A DNA stretch of 20,664 nt from Avisuccinivibrio_A sp964651505 (GTDB lineage: Bacteria; Pseudomonadota; Gammaproteobacteria; Enterobacterales; Succinivibrionaceae): assembly GCA_964651505.1 (NCBI GenBank), contig CAZYXT010000036.1, positions 1 to 20,664 on the forward strand, given 5' to 3'. The notes below the pieces were generated by a model. That model was not told the DNA's origin. It saw only the letters and a list, made by a program, of their open reading frames with translations, and searched no databases. Within the stretch, counting starts at the first letter, position 1; each line of letters begins with the position of its first letter. A program made the position numbers and the translations under genes. This document shows positions 9,701-14,805 of this stretch, in pieces.

Positions 9701-10294
9701 GACATTGTTCTCCAAGATCTTGCGCTTGCCGACATCCCCTGCGCTTGCCTCTTCGATAAAATCGCGGATCTTGCCTTTTAAAGAGGGATCTTTTTCATAC
9801 AGTTCAAAATCGGCATCTTCAAGGGCATCCCACTTTAAGATCCACTCGGGGCGGTACATCTGGTATTGATCGTAGGCGTCGGCAAGCTTGGCGGCCAGCT
9901 CGTAGCGGCGCAGGCCTTTGACGTCGTCTTTGACGTAATCTTGCAGCCTTTTGAAAGTTTGTCTTTGCTCTTTGCAGTTCCACACCTTGTAAAGGCTGAC
10001 TATGTTCCAGGCAAGATTGAGCCTGGCGTAAAGATTCTGCCCGGGGGCCGATGGGTAGAGGCTTCGGTAGAGATCCCAGATAAGCTGCCAGACCTGGGAA
10101 AAATGCAGTCCTGCGGCAATCCCGTTGTCGAGGGCAATCTCCTGGCGCAAATAGGTGCGCATGCCCAGACTCATCACCACGATGTTTTCGTTTTGCAAAG
10201 GATTGGACAGCGGGGTTTTGGTGATGATTTGGGCACAAATGCCGGCCAAAGTGCACAGATCATTGGAATTGACTACCAAGAATCCTGGGGTCAT
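6722..10294 (-). CDS. recC: RecC, exodeoxyribonuclease V gamma subunit
   Basis: RecC is the non-catalytic scaffold of RecBCD. It splits the DNA strands and scans the 3' strand for Chi through a dead helicase-like and dead nuclease-like fold. The N-terminus (VVNSNDLCTLA, then NIVVMSLGMRTYLRQ) follows the E. coli RecC pattern of a short strand followed by ILVQSTGMAQWLQ. The motif YLCREPV-type core is not readable by eye, but RIFIFGVSSLP, FCSLVPMRAVPF and IFILGLNDLDFPR are typical RecC helicase-like segments. Length is 1190 aa against 1122 in E. coli. The ATG at 10294 is preceded by GAGGTG, a reasonable ribosome binding site. It is the first rec gene of the cluster. There is no ptrA protease gene between recC and recB, unlike E. 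coli. I could not find a convincing sigma-70 promoter in the 190 bases upstream. Confidence 0.94.
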   Translation of the reverse strand: MTPGFLVVNSNDLCTLAGICAQIITKTPLSNPLQNENIVVMSLGMRTYLRQEIALDNGIAAGLHFSQVWQLIWDLYRSLYPSAPGQNLYARLNLAWNIVSLYKVWNCKEQRQTFKRLQDYVKDDVKGLRRYELAAKLADAYDQYQMYRPEWILKWDALEDADFELYEKDPSLKGKIRDFIEEASAGDVGKRKILENNVWQVKLWHLMRQNLKIFDVKDKLLEEAFPEGLIPGDSAFDNGGQPSVQDEVSALASLDRAQVVQKLLKTLQGPLTEAQKAALPERIFIFGVSSLPLQVVRLLSALGRVSQVYLMLLNPCSAYWGDLSPSFKEDFAAFKKKVLQSRVGTDFKLRRKALSFDKEKNFEQSDFDEGLRVEGNSLLLSLGRVGQDLLSMLFDLNPNPQLADCFVDFDRPTLLGKIQRLLLTLEEGERIKVPDDDRSLEIKVCHTKRREVEVLKDAILRRFKEASDRGEKLLPRDVVVMVPAINDYAPYINAVFGSDSEDDKAVPYAISDRTTLEASPAARALLTLLDIGTHPLKASALIDLLCVDVIARRFKLAQDEVDIIASALQECPVFWGLDDKDIKKESQISLPCSFEEGITKMMLGTMLGPDDEALVYSELEGQDALTLGKFYDFWEALRQLRETFTPQLKLNPRNWKEKINEELLLRFFEQDDDSHCQIAAIETVIDDLIAVSLSLKQEPMVTLPVFRAMLEHALRSQRDYSPYLKDKVNFCSLVPMRAVPFKHVFILGLNDLDFPRSERSPGFNLMSLPRSYQKGDRSVSLDDRYLFLEALISAQESIYFSYLGQSPTSQLITSPSCVLSELIDYIKDHFVLEGDQDSASLMDRLISYEHLSAYHEDNYRQSAHKIPSFDAKNCVKPSLAPQGRPMPGEQDDWGFVLEDNLVLNTSRLEAALKNPCRFFLRERLGMSAEFYADDEIADVEPFVAGRFEVNAAALDLLYQEDGKADEYLSRQARLGRLPYGQLTAVAVNDVKDRYALLREGVRAVNPALKLWEQEQGTAFKHLFSCKKADKTVTATLSGQSVPHPVIIDAFRSPDKSTPGYKNLIAAFIKMTERYCCDRALINVPIVMSSGKCLYLKAFDDMENLIGRALDLYLTLCQRPLPFNGKLLEALESEQVKEKDVEKAFERDLSASYLFLNPKQILAFPKLEALLSSGLDFYRCLSGNVCKENEL

Positions 10295-10434
10295 GGATCA
10301 CCTCAAGGCAACAAAACAAAGGAAGGCAGCTGCGCACAAAAGAGGCGCGCGAGAATATTATTCCAGAAAATCAGGGGATGGAGGTCACAAAGATGAAAAT
10401 AAATTTTAAATGATTTGCAACCTGTAAGATCGGC

Positions 10435-10458
10435 GCGGGCCCGCATCTGCAGGCCCGC
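10435..10458 (-). terminator. GC hairpin downstream of lpp
   Basis: A perfect 7-base stem (GCGGGCC with GGCCCGC) closes a 10-base loop and starts 25 bases after the lpp stop codon. On the minus strand no clear T-run follows, only an AT-rich stretch about 15 bases later. It may end or stabilise the lpp mRNA, or act as a Rho-assisted terminator before recC. Function is inferred from position and stem strength only. Confidence 0.5.
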
Positions 10459-10483
10459 ACTCTTAACCAAAACCGGTCAGAAA

Positions 10484-10714
10484 TTACTTCTTGTAGCGGC
10501 GGGCTAAGTTGTCCAGACGCTCGTTGGCGCGTGCAGCATCGGACTTAACGAAGGCAACGTCGTTAGCCAGCTTGGATTGCTGAGCCTTCAGGGCGTCAAC
10601 GTCGGCGGCAATGGCGTCAACCTTGGCATTGAGCTCGTCTAAGTTGGCGGTGCAGCCGGTCAGTACGGTAGCGCCTAAGGCAACTGCGCCTAAGATTACT
10701 TGATACTTATTCAT
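10484..10714 (-). CDS. lpp: Lpp, Braun-type major outer membrane lipoprotein
   Basis: Lpp ties the outer membrane to peptidoglycan: lipids anchor the N-terminal cysteine and the C-terminal lysine is linked to the cell wall. The product is 76 aa. The signal peptide ends in lipobox LTGC with C21. A short helical heptad-repeat domain follows, and the end DAARANERLDNLARRYKK closely mirrors E. coli (DDAARANQRLDNMATKYRK), including the last lysine used by L,D-transpeptidases. I chose the ATG at 10714, which has GGAG six bases upstream and gives a normal signal peptide; a TTG at 10726 is less likely. It lies downstream of another lipoprotein gene, with hairpins in between that may separate or attenuate transcription. 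Codon use looks restricted, as expected for an abundant protein. Confidence 0.93.
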   Translation of the reverse strand: MNKYQVILGAVALGATVLTGCTANLDELNAKVDAIAADVDALKAQQSKLANDVAFVKSDAARANERLDNLARRYKK

Positions 10715-10728
10715 TGTTTTCTCCAATA

Positions 10729-10740
10729 CTGTTTAAACAG
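10729..10740. repeat. Perfect 12-base palindrome in the lpp leader
   Basis: CTGTTTAAACAG reads the same on both strands and sits directly between the T-run of the upstream hairpin and the lpp ribosome binding site. It could be an operator for a dimeric regulator or chance. It is not a LexA box, because only four bases separate CTGT from ACAG instead of eight. Confidence 0.35.
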
Positions 10741-10762
10741 AAAAAGACGCCCGGGCAGGGCG
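10741..10762 (-). terminator. Terminator-like hairpin with T-run before lpp
   Basis: On the minus strand CGCCC pairs with GGGCG around a 5-base loop and is followed by TCTTTTT, the layout of an intrinsic terminator. It lies between the upstream lipoprotein stop (10814) and the lpp start (10714). It may end the glnB-to-lipoprotein transcript. If the lpp promoter lies upstream of it, it would instead be an attenuator in the lpp leader. Confidence 0.55.
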
Positions 10763-10769
10763 GCCCTGC
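10755..10769 (-). promoter_or_regulatory. Alternative hairpin overlapping the pre-lpp terminator
   Basis: GCAGGG pairs perfectly with CCCTGC around a 3-base loop. The stem shares bases 10755-10762 with the neighbouring terminator-like hairpin, so both cannot form at once. Because it is transcribed first on the minus strand, it would fold first and could act as an antiterminator. This is a structural inference, with no known regulator attached. Confidence 0.35.
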
Positions 10770-10813
10770 AAGCTATTTTAATACACTTTTGTCAGTGCTT
10801 CATAGCCTTTTTG

Positions 10814-11455
10814 CTAATTTTGATACAGCTTGTGAATGTAGGTTGCAATCAGCGGTTTAATCACGCCTTTGGCATCATCGTACAACAGCGCCGCGCTCTC
10901 GGCGGTGGCCACCAGGCGCACCGAATTCATGAGGGTCAGGGACGAAACATCGTACATGTTAAGCAGGATCGATACCAAAGGATAATTGCGCGAATTGGTC
11001 TGCCAGTTTAAAAGCTGCGTGGCGGCGATGATGTTGCAGCCGCGGTCGCGCGCCGTCTCCTGCAGATAGGACACATCTGTGCCGCTTAAGAGCACCACCC
11101 CGGTGCCGTGCTGATCCAAATTATCCCCGATGCTGCGCTGCACATAGGTGCCGCTGTTGCGCACCACGATCTGCCCGTTGCTAAAATCCCCGCTGTTAAG
11201 CACGCACACCTTATCCTGCGGCGTCATCAGATGGGTAAGCTTCAGATACTGCAAATCAGAGCCTGTGGGTATGGCCGAAAAAGGCGAGCTGATGCGCTGA
11301 TAATCGTTGATCTTGGTGGTCTGATAGTAGCTTTCCGAGCCCGGGTAGTAACGATCGTTTTGAGGGCGGTTATTATCGTAGCCTGACGTGCAAGCTGCCA
11401 TCATCAAAGCGGCCGCCCCGAGGGTCGTGCCTTTCATCAGTGTTGTCAATTTCAT
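10814..11455 (-). CDS. Lipoprotein of unknown function, possibly DUF4823-like
   Basis: A 213-aa protein with a lipoprotein signal: basic start MKLTTLMKG, hydrophobic stretch, lipobox MAAC with C22. The serine next to the cysteine (after T) rather than aspartate suggests outer-membrane sorting. The rest is soluble and mixed alpha/beta. Segments such as LQETARDRGCNIIAATQLL and VRLVATAESAALLYDD recall small lipoproteins of the DUF4823 type that pair a nucleotide-binding-like fold with a lipid anchor, but I cannot confirm this. The ATG at 11455 has a GAGGA site inside the end of gmhB and lies two bases after the gmhB stop, so the two are probably co-translated. A TTG at 11461 is a worse start. 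Its context suggests an envelope role; no enzyme motif is visible. Confidence 0.8.
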   Translation of the reverse strand: MKLTTLMKGTTLGAAALMMAACTSGYDNNRPQNDRYYPGSESYYQTTKINDYQRISSPFSAIPTGSDLQYLKLTHLMTPQDKVCVLNSGDFSNGQIVVRNSGTYVQRSIGDNLDQHGTGVVLLSGTDVSYLQETARDRGCNIIAATQLLNWQTNSRNYPLVSILLNMYDVSSLTLMNSVRLVATAESAALLYDDAKGVIKPLIATYIHKLYQN

Positions 11456-11457
11456 GG

Positions 11458-12045
11458 TCAATCCTCATTAATGCTCTTGTTCTTGCACGAGCCTTGCAAA
11501 AAATAATCGGCACATTCTTTTAAAGATGGAAAGTAAAGATATGCAAGATCATGAAGTTTCTCCCTCTCCTCTTTTTCGTGCTCGCCGCACAAAATCAGGT
11601 TGCCTGCCCCTGCCCTGCTTCCTGCCTCAAGATCCGAGGCATGATCGCCAATCATGATTGAGGCGGACAAATCTATGTCATGCTTGAGGGCCGCCTTTAA
11701 TATCATTCCGGGCAGGGGTTTGCGGCAGTCGCACTGCACATCGTACTCTTTGACAGGAGCACCCTTCAAATGCGGGCACATCATGATGTCGTCAAACTGC
11801 GCCGCGCTTTTTTGCAATAGCGTTTGCAGGTGCCCTGTAAAAAGGTCGTACTGTTCTTTCGTAAAATACCCGCGGGCAATGCCCGACTGATTGGTGACCA
11901 AAATAAGCCTGTAGCCCAAAGAGCGGAAGATCTTGAGGCCCTCGGCCACGCCTGCGATGAGTTTAAGATCTTCAATCTTATAGACATAGCCAAAATCTTG
12001 GTTGATGACGCCGTCGCGATCCATGAAGACTGCTTTGCAGGTCAT
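11458..12045 (-). CDS. gmhB: GmhB, D-glycero-beta-D-manno-heptose 1,7-bisphosphate 7-phosphatase
   Basis: GmhB removes the 7-phosphate in the cytoplasmic pathway to ADP-heptose, the inner-core sugar donor of lipopolysaccharide. The 195-aa protein is a HAD phosphatase. FMDRDGVIN carries nucleophile D9 and acid/base D11, VTNQSGIARG is motif II, K109 (DCRKP) is motif III, and MIGDHASDLE is motif IV. The family zinc site is complete: C90 and H92 (CPH) with C105 and C107 (CDC), at nearly the same spacing as in E. coli. The start at 12045 has AGGAG five bases upstream, and that ribosome binding site overlaps the stop codon of the preceding transglycosylase gene. In E. coli gmhB lies elsewhere, so the link with envelope lipoproteins here is local. 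Confidence 0.92.
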   Translation of the reverse strand: MTCKAVFMDRDGVINQDFGYVYKIEDLKLIAGVAEGLKIFRSLGYRLILVTNQSGIARGYFTKEQYDLFTGHLQTLLQKSAAQFDDIMMCPHLKGAPVKEYDVQCDCRKPLPGMILKAALKHDIDLSASIMIGDHASDLEAGSRAGAGNLILCGEHEKEEREKLHDLAYLYFPSLKECADYFLQGSCKNKSINED

Positions 12046-12053
12046 GAAAGCTC

Positions 12054-12641
12054 CTAGTACAGGTTGCAGCGCGTAAGCTGGGCCTTGTAGCGCTCCGAGC
12101 GCGCGGCCACATCGGAGGCGATGTTTTTGAGCCAGTCTTTGTTTTGGTAAGAGCCGCGTCCGTAGCCGGTCCAGCCTTCATGGTAGTTGAGGTAGTGATT
12201 GTAGGCATCGGTAAAAGGCACGCCGTTGACCTTTCTGCTCTTGGTCATGTACCAGGCGATGAAGTCCAAGGCATCGTCAAAATCATCGCGCGAGGAGAAA
12301 AACGATCCTGCCTCGTCCACATACTGTTCCCACACGTCATCTTGGGCCTGGGCATAACCGTAAGCGCTGCTGCCGCGCCCGTAAGGGATGAACAAAAACC
12401 AGCGCATGGGCGGCTTGGCGTCGTCGATGAAGGCCGACTCCTGGTACATGATGGCCATGGCCACGTTGATGGGCACGCCGTATTTGTCATGCACGCGGTG
12501 GGCAGCTGCATACCAGCCGTCTTTTTCTTGGAAGATGGAACAAAGATTATCGGGCTCCGAAGGCGGGGGCGAAGAGCAGCCGGACAAGAAGGCGGCCGCC
12601 CCTAAGGATAAAAATAAAAAGGTGAAGTTTTTTACAGACAT
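12054..12641 (-). CDS. SLT-type lytic transglycosylase-like lipoprotein
   Basis: A 195-aa lipoprotein with lipobox LSGC (C22) and a lysozyme-like domain. The helix AMAIMYQESAF places a probable catalytic glutamate at residue 68, as in GH23 soluble lytic transglycosylases. SSAYGYAQAQDDVWEQY is the conserved glycine/tyrosine segment, followed by DDFDDALDFIAWY and AYNHYLNYHEGWTGYGRGSY. This matches, from memory, a family of small proteobacterial lipoproteins carrying an SLT_4-type domain. It would cut peptidoglycan glycan strands from the outer membrane. The start is uncertain: ATG at 12641 gives a standard signal peptide, GTG at 12650 adds three residues, and neither has a strong ribosome binding site. 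It lies 35 bases after glnB and directly before gmhB. Confidence 0.87.
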   Translation of the reverse strand: MSVKNFTFLFLSLGAAAFLSGCSSPPPSEPDNLCSIFQEKDGWYAAAHRVHDKYGVPINVAMAIMYQESAFIDDAKPPMRWFLFIPYGRGSSAYGYAQAQDDVWEQYVDEAGSFFSSRDDFDDALDFIAWYMTKSRKVNGVPFTDAYNHYLNYHEGWTGYGRGSYQNKDWLKNIASDVAARSERYKAQLTRCNLY

Positions 12642-12676
12642 ATCCGACACAATCGACAGGGATAATCCCCTTGTTG

Positions 12677-13015
12677 CTAAATTGCGTCTTCGCCTTCCTC
12701 ACCGGTACGAATTCTGATAACCCGCTCAATGTCGGAGACGAAGATCTTACCATCGCCTATCTTACCAGTATGTGCACCCTTTGTGATTGCTTCGATGCAC
12801 AAATCTACGTCTTCATCCTTGACCACCAGCTCAACCTTGGCCTTGGGCAGGAAGTCGACGACGTACTCGGCACCGCGATACAGCTCGGTGTGACCTTTCT
12901 GACGGCCAAAACCCTTAACCTCAGAAACAGTCATGCCCGAGATGCCGTTGGCGCTTAAGGCCTCACGAACTTCATCAAGCTTAAAAGGCTTAATAATGGC
13001 TACGATTTTCTTCAT
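12677..13015 (-). CDS. glnB: GlnB, nitrogen regulatory protein PII
   Basis: PII is a trimeric sensor of 2-oxoglutarate, ATP and ADP that controls glutamine synthetase adenylylation and NtrBC; uridylylation reports nitrogen shortage. The 112-aa protein is full length. The T-loop ELYRGAEYVVDF has uridylylation site Y51, and the B- and C-loops TGKIGDGKIFV and RVIRIRTGE are intact. The start MKKIVAIIKPF and the tail match GlnB better than GlnK. No amtB follows, which also favours GlnB. The ribosome binding site is weak (AAAG). The promoter probably lies at the TATAAT box near 13100. The next gene starts 35 bases downstream, so read-through into the envelope genes is likely. Confidence 0.95.
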   Translation of the reverse strand: MKKIVAIIKPFKLDEVREALSANGISGMTVSEVKGFGRQKGHTELYRGAEYVVDFLPKAKVELVVKDEDVDLCIEAITKGAHTGKIGDGKIFVSDIERVIRIRTGEEGEDAI

Positions 13016-13025
13016 GGAACTTTGC

Positions 13026-13048
13026 TGCAGCTTTCACTGCATCCTCAT
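13026..13048 (-). promoter_or_regulatory. glnB leader: small hairpin and five-codon mini-ORF
   Basis: On the minus strand a tiny frame ATG AGG ATG CAG TGA (13048-13034) ends 18 bases before the glnB start. TGCAG and CTGCA (within 13026-13041) can pair around a 6-base loop and reach into the region where a ribosome binding site should be. This could tune glnB translation, but such short features also occur by chance. Confidence 0.25.
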
Positions 13049-13099
13049 TTTCTCTGTTTAATTAACAATGCCGGGCGTACGAGGGTCGCCGTCGAAAGT

Positions 13100-13105
13100 A
13101 TTATA
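13100..13105 (-). promoter_or_regulatory. Probable -10 box of the glnB promoter
   Basis: A perfect TATAAT lies on the minus strand, which would place the transcript start near 13093 and give a leader of about 78 bases. The -35 region at the right distance (about 13123-13128) is a poor match to TTGACA, so an activator may be needed or the box may be chance. Confidence 0.45.
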
Positions 13106-13227
13106 AACGTTTTGGGCATCGCAGCACATTTTGCACGGCGTCAGCCTTTTGACAATGCAAAACCATATTTTTGGACGCACCGCCCCAAATCATATGAGAA
13201 TGGCTTATGAATGCCGTTTGCGACAAC

Positions 13228-13244
13228 TTGGCACGCAACATGCA
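13228..13244 (+). promoter_or_regulatory. Sigma-54-like -24/-12 promoter element
   Basis: TTGGCACG, four bases, then ATGCA matches the RpoN consensus (TTGGCACG-N4-TTGCA) in all of the -24 block and four of five positions of the -12 block. The key GG (13230) and GC (13242) are exactly 12 bases apart. It would start transcription near 13255, about 45 bases before the SieB-like gene. I found no clear NtrC-type inverted repeat upstream; only a half-site-like TGCACCA occurs, downstream of the element. Confidence 0.45.
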
Positions 13245-13298
13245 GTAAGACATTGCACCAAGATAACCTGCTTTGTTTAACCTAAATGGGGCATAAAA

Positions 13299-13895
13299 AT
13301 GAATATCAGCGCATTAAAGTTAATCAACATTGTTATGGTAAACCTCACCACTCTGACCCTCATGCTGTTGTTTTTGCCTTTGGATCAGATTGCGCCGCTG
13401 TTGTACGAAAAAGTGCAAAGCGCCAGATTCTATCTTTATATGGCTCTTCTGGCCGAAGCTGCCCACTTTTTGAGCTTTGCCGTGCTTTCGGTCATCTCAA
13501 GACTCTTGCAAAGGCGCGCCGAGAAACAGGCCGATTTGAGAATACGCCAATGCGTTCAGACCATGGATTTTGCAGAAAAAGCCTTATTGCGCGAATTTGT
13601 CCTGCAGCGCAAGAGCCTGCTGACCCTGCCCGTTGAAGAGCCCTCCGTCAGCTCCCTGTACGAACAGGGGATCTTAAGTTTGTCAGCCTTTGCCGATCCC
13701 GAGGGAAAAACCGGCGAGTTTTATATTTCCAAGGCCGCCCGCCCCTACATCACCTATAAAGCCATCGGCCTGTCGCGGGTGAAGATGACCGAAGAACAGC
13801 TGCATCAGATCAAATTACTGCGTCCCGTCTTTGCCAAAAGCTCCGGCATAGGCAGGGTCTACCGCACCTCCGAGGCCATGGCCAAGGCCGCCTGA
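13299..13895 (+). CDS. Two-TM membrane protein resembling superinfection exclusion protein B (SieB family)
   Basis: A 198-aa protein with two membrane helices (about residues 7-27 and 46-68), a basic turn (RLLQRRAEKQ) and a cytoplasmic domain of about 110 residues. That domain shows LLREFVLQ (97-103), then LPVEEPSVSSLYEQGIL (110-126) and YISKAARPYI. This order (aligned helix, LREF, LP.D/E.P.V..L...GIL) is what I recall for the SieB superfamily (PF14163). Phage-encoded members abort infection by other phages; chromosomal members have no settled role. The ATG at 13299 has only a weak GGGG site. The gene stands alone, with a sigma-54-like element before it and a strong terminator after it. The family call is from memory and moderate. 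Confidence 0.65.
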   Translation: MNISALKLINIVMVNLTTLTLMLLFLPLDQIAPLLYEKVQSARFYLYMALLAEAAHFLSFAVLSVISRLLQRRAEKQADLRIRQCVQTMDFAEKALLREFVLQRKSLLTLPVEEPSVSSLYEQGILSLSAFADPEGKTGEFYISKAARPYITYKAIGLSRVKMTEEQLHQIKLLRPVFAKSSGIGRVYRTSEAMAKAA

Positions 13896-13901
13896 GTTTT
13901 T

Positions 13902-13946
13902 AAAAAAACCGCGCCGTGCAATCTTGGGCACGGCTTTGTTGTCTTT
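13902..13946. terminator. Bidirectional intrinsic terminator after the SieB-like gene
   Basis: GCCGTGC (13913-13919) pairs perfectly with GCACGGC (13928-13934) around an 8-base loop. TTTGTTGTCTTT follows on the plus strand. On the minus strand the stem is followed by GCGG and seven T (13908-13902). It closes the SieB-like gene and insulates it from tcdA. Confidence 0.75.
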
Positions 13947-14009
13947 AAGGCAGCACTAAAAGCAATGCAAGATCTTCTTTGAGGGTGCTCAGGCCGCCCT
14001 TTGCTCCTT

Positions 14010-14015
14010 TATAAT
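14010..14015 (+). promoter_or_regulatory. Probable -10 box for the tcdA-primase-rep unit
   Basis: A perfect TATAAT lies 33 bases before the tcdA start, with a probable transcript start near 14022. The expected -35 region around 13987 is weak. It is the only promoter-like signal between the terminator at 13902-13946 and tcdA. Confidence 0.45.
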
Positions 14016-14047
14016 CCGTGTTTTAGTTTGCAATATTAGGAGGCGCC

Positions 14048-14788
14048 ATGACCGATTTGCCTGATGCCCAAGAGCGCGAGCGCTTCAAAGGCTCTTTGCT
14101 GCTGTTTGGAGAGGAGGGGTACTTAAAGCTCAAAAGCGCCCATGTCATGGTGCTCGGCGCAGGAGGCGTGGGCTCGCCTTGCGCCGAGGCCTTATGCCGC
14201 TGCGGGGTAGGCGAGATCTCCTTGTACGATTGCGACGAGATTGAGCTTTCAAACTCCAACCGCCAGCTGCACACCTTAAGCTCCACCCTCGGGCAAAAGA
14301 AAGCCGAAGCCTTAAAAAGCCGTCTTTTGGACATCAACCCCAATCTCATCTGCCACGCCCGGCCCGTCTTTGTCACCAAAGACAATATAGAAGAGGTGCT
14401 CAGGGACAGTCCTTTGTATTGCGCAGAATGCATAGACGACATTCAGGCCAAAGCCGCGGCTGCCGCCTATCTTAAAGCTCACGATAAGATCTTTGTGGTT
14501 TCAGGCGGCGCAGGAGGCAGGGTCGATCCAAGCCGCCTTAAGCTTGGAGATCTCGGACAAGCTTGCGGGGACGGGCTCATATCTCATCTTAGGACCATCT
14601 TGCGGCGCGACTACGGCTTTGGAGCAGGCTGCAGCAAATTTGCTATCATGTGTTCATATTCGGATGAAAAACCCCGTTATCATGAAGACGACTTGGGGAG
14701 AAAAAGCTTCGGGGCCCTGATGGCGGTTACGGCAAGCGCCGGGCTTCTTATCTCTTCGTATCTCATAAGAAAAATCACCGGCAGTTAA
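14048..14788 (+). CDS. tcdA: TcdA/CsdL-type tRNA threonylcarbamoyladenosine dehydratase
   Basis: TcdA is an E1-like enzyme that uses ATP to cyclise t6A37 to ct6A in tRNAs reading ANN codons. The 246-aa protein begins RERFKGSLLLFGEEGYLKL, the TcdA N-terminal helix pattern. The nucleotide loop VLGAGGVGSPCAEAL and DCDEIELSNSNRQ (with the conserved N and R) follow. ECIDDIQAKAA and VSGGAGGRVDPSRLKLGDL are the segments that separate TcdA from MoeB and ThiF. It lacks the zinc CxxC pairs of MoeB/ThiF. It is about 20 residues shorter than E. coli TcdA (268) and its C-terminal segment is simplified (GRKSFGALMAVTASAG). AGGAGG lies close before the ATG. The primase starts 17 bases after its stop, suggesting one transcript. 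Confidence 0.88.
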   Translation: MTDLPDAQERERFKGSLLLFGEEGYLKLKSAHVMVLGAGGVGSPCAEALCRCGVGEISLYDCDEIELSNSNRQLHTLSSTLGQKKAEALKSRLLDINPNLICHARPVFVTKDNIEEVLRDSPLYCAECIDDIQAKAAAAAYLKAHDKIFVVSGGAGGRVDPSRLKLGDLGQACGDGLISHLRTILRRDYGFGAGCSKFAIMCSYSDEKPRYHEDDLGRKSFGALMAVTASAGLLISSYLIRKITGS

Positions 14789-14805
14789 TTGAAGGGGACA
14801 GGGCC

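Noticed and set aside
10295..10483. A sigma-70 promoter for recC in the gap after lpp
   Set aside because: TAATAT on the minus strand has no matching -35 box, and other AT-rich candidates fail on spacing.
10729..10740. LexA (SOS) box near lpp
   Set aside because: CTGT and ACAG are separated by four bases rather than eight, and lpp is not an expected SOS gene.
13149..13154. A perfect TTGACA on the plus strand as a -35 box for the SieB-like gene
   Set aside because: No acceptable -10 box lies 15-19 bases downstream; the bases there read TGGACG.
13286..13636. A 116-codon plus-strand frame overlapping the SieB-like gene
   Set aside because: Its protein is compositionally odd (His/Arg/Cys-rich) and has no signal or family pattern. 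The overlapping frame from 13299 has clear membrane helices and a recognisable domain.
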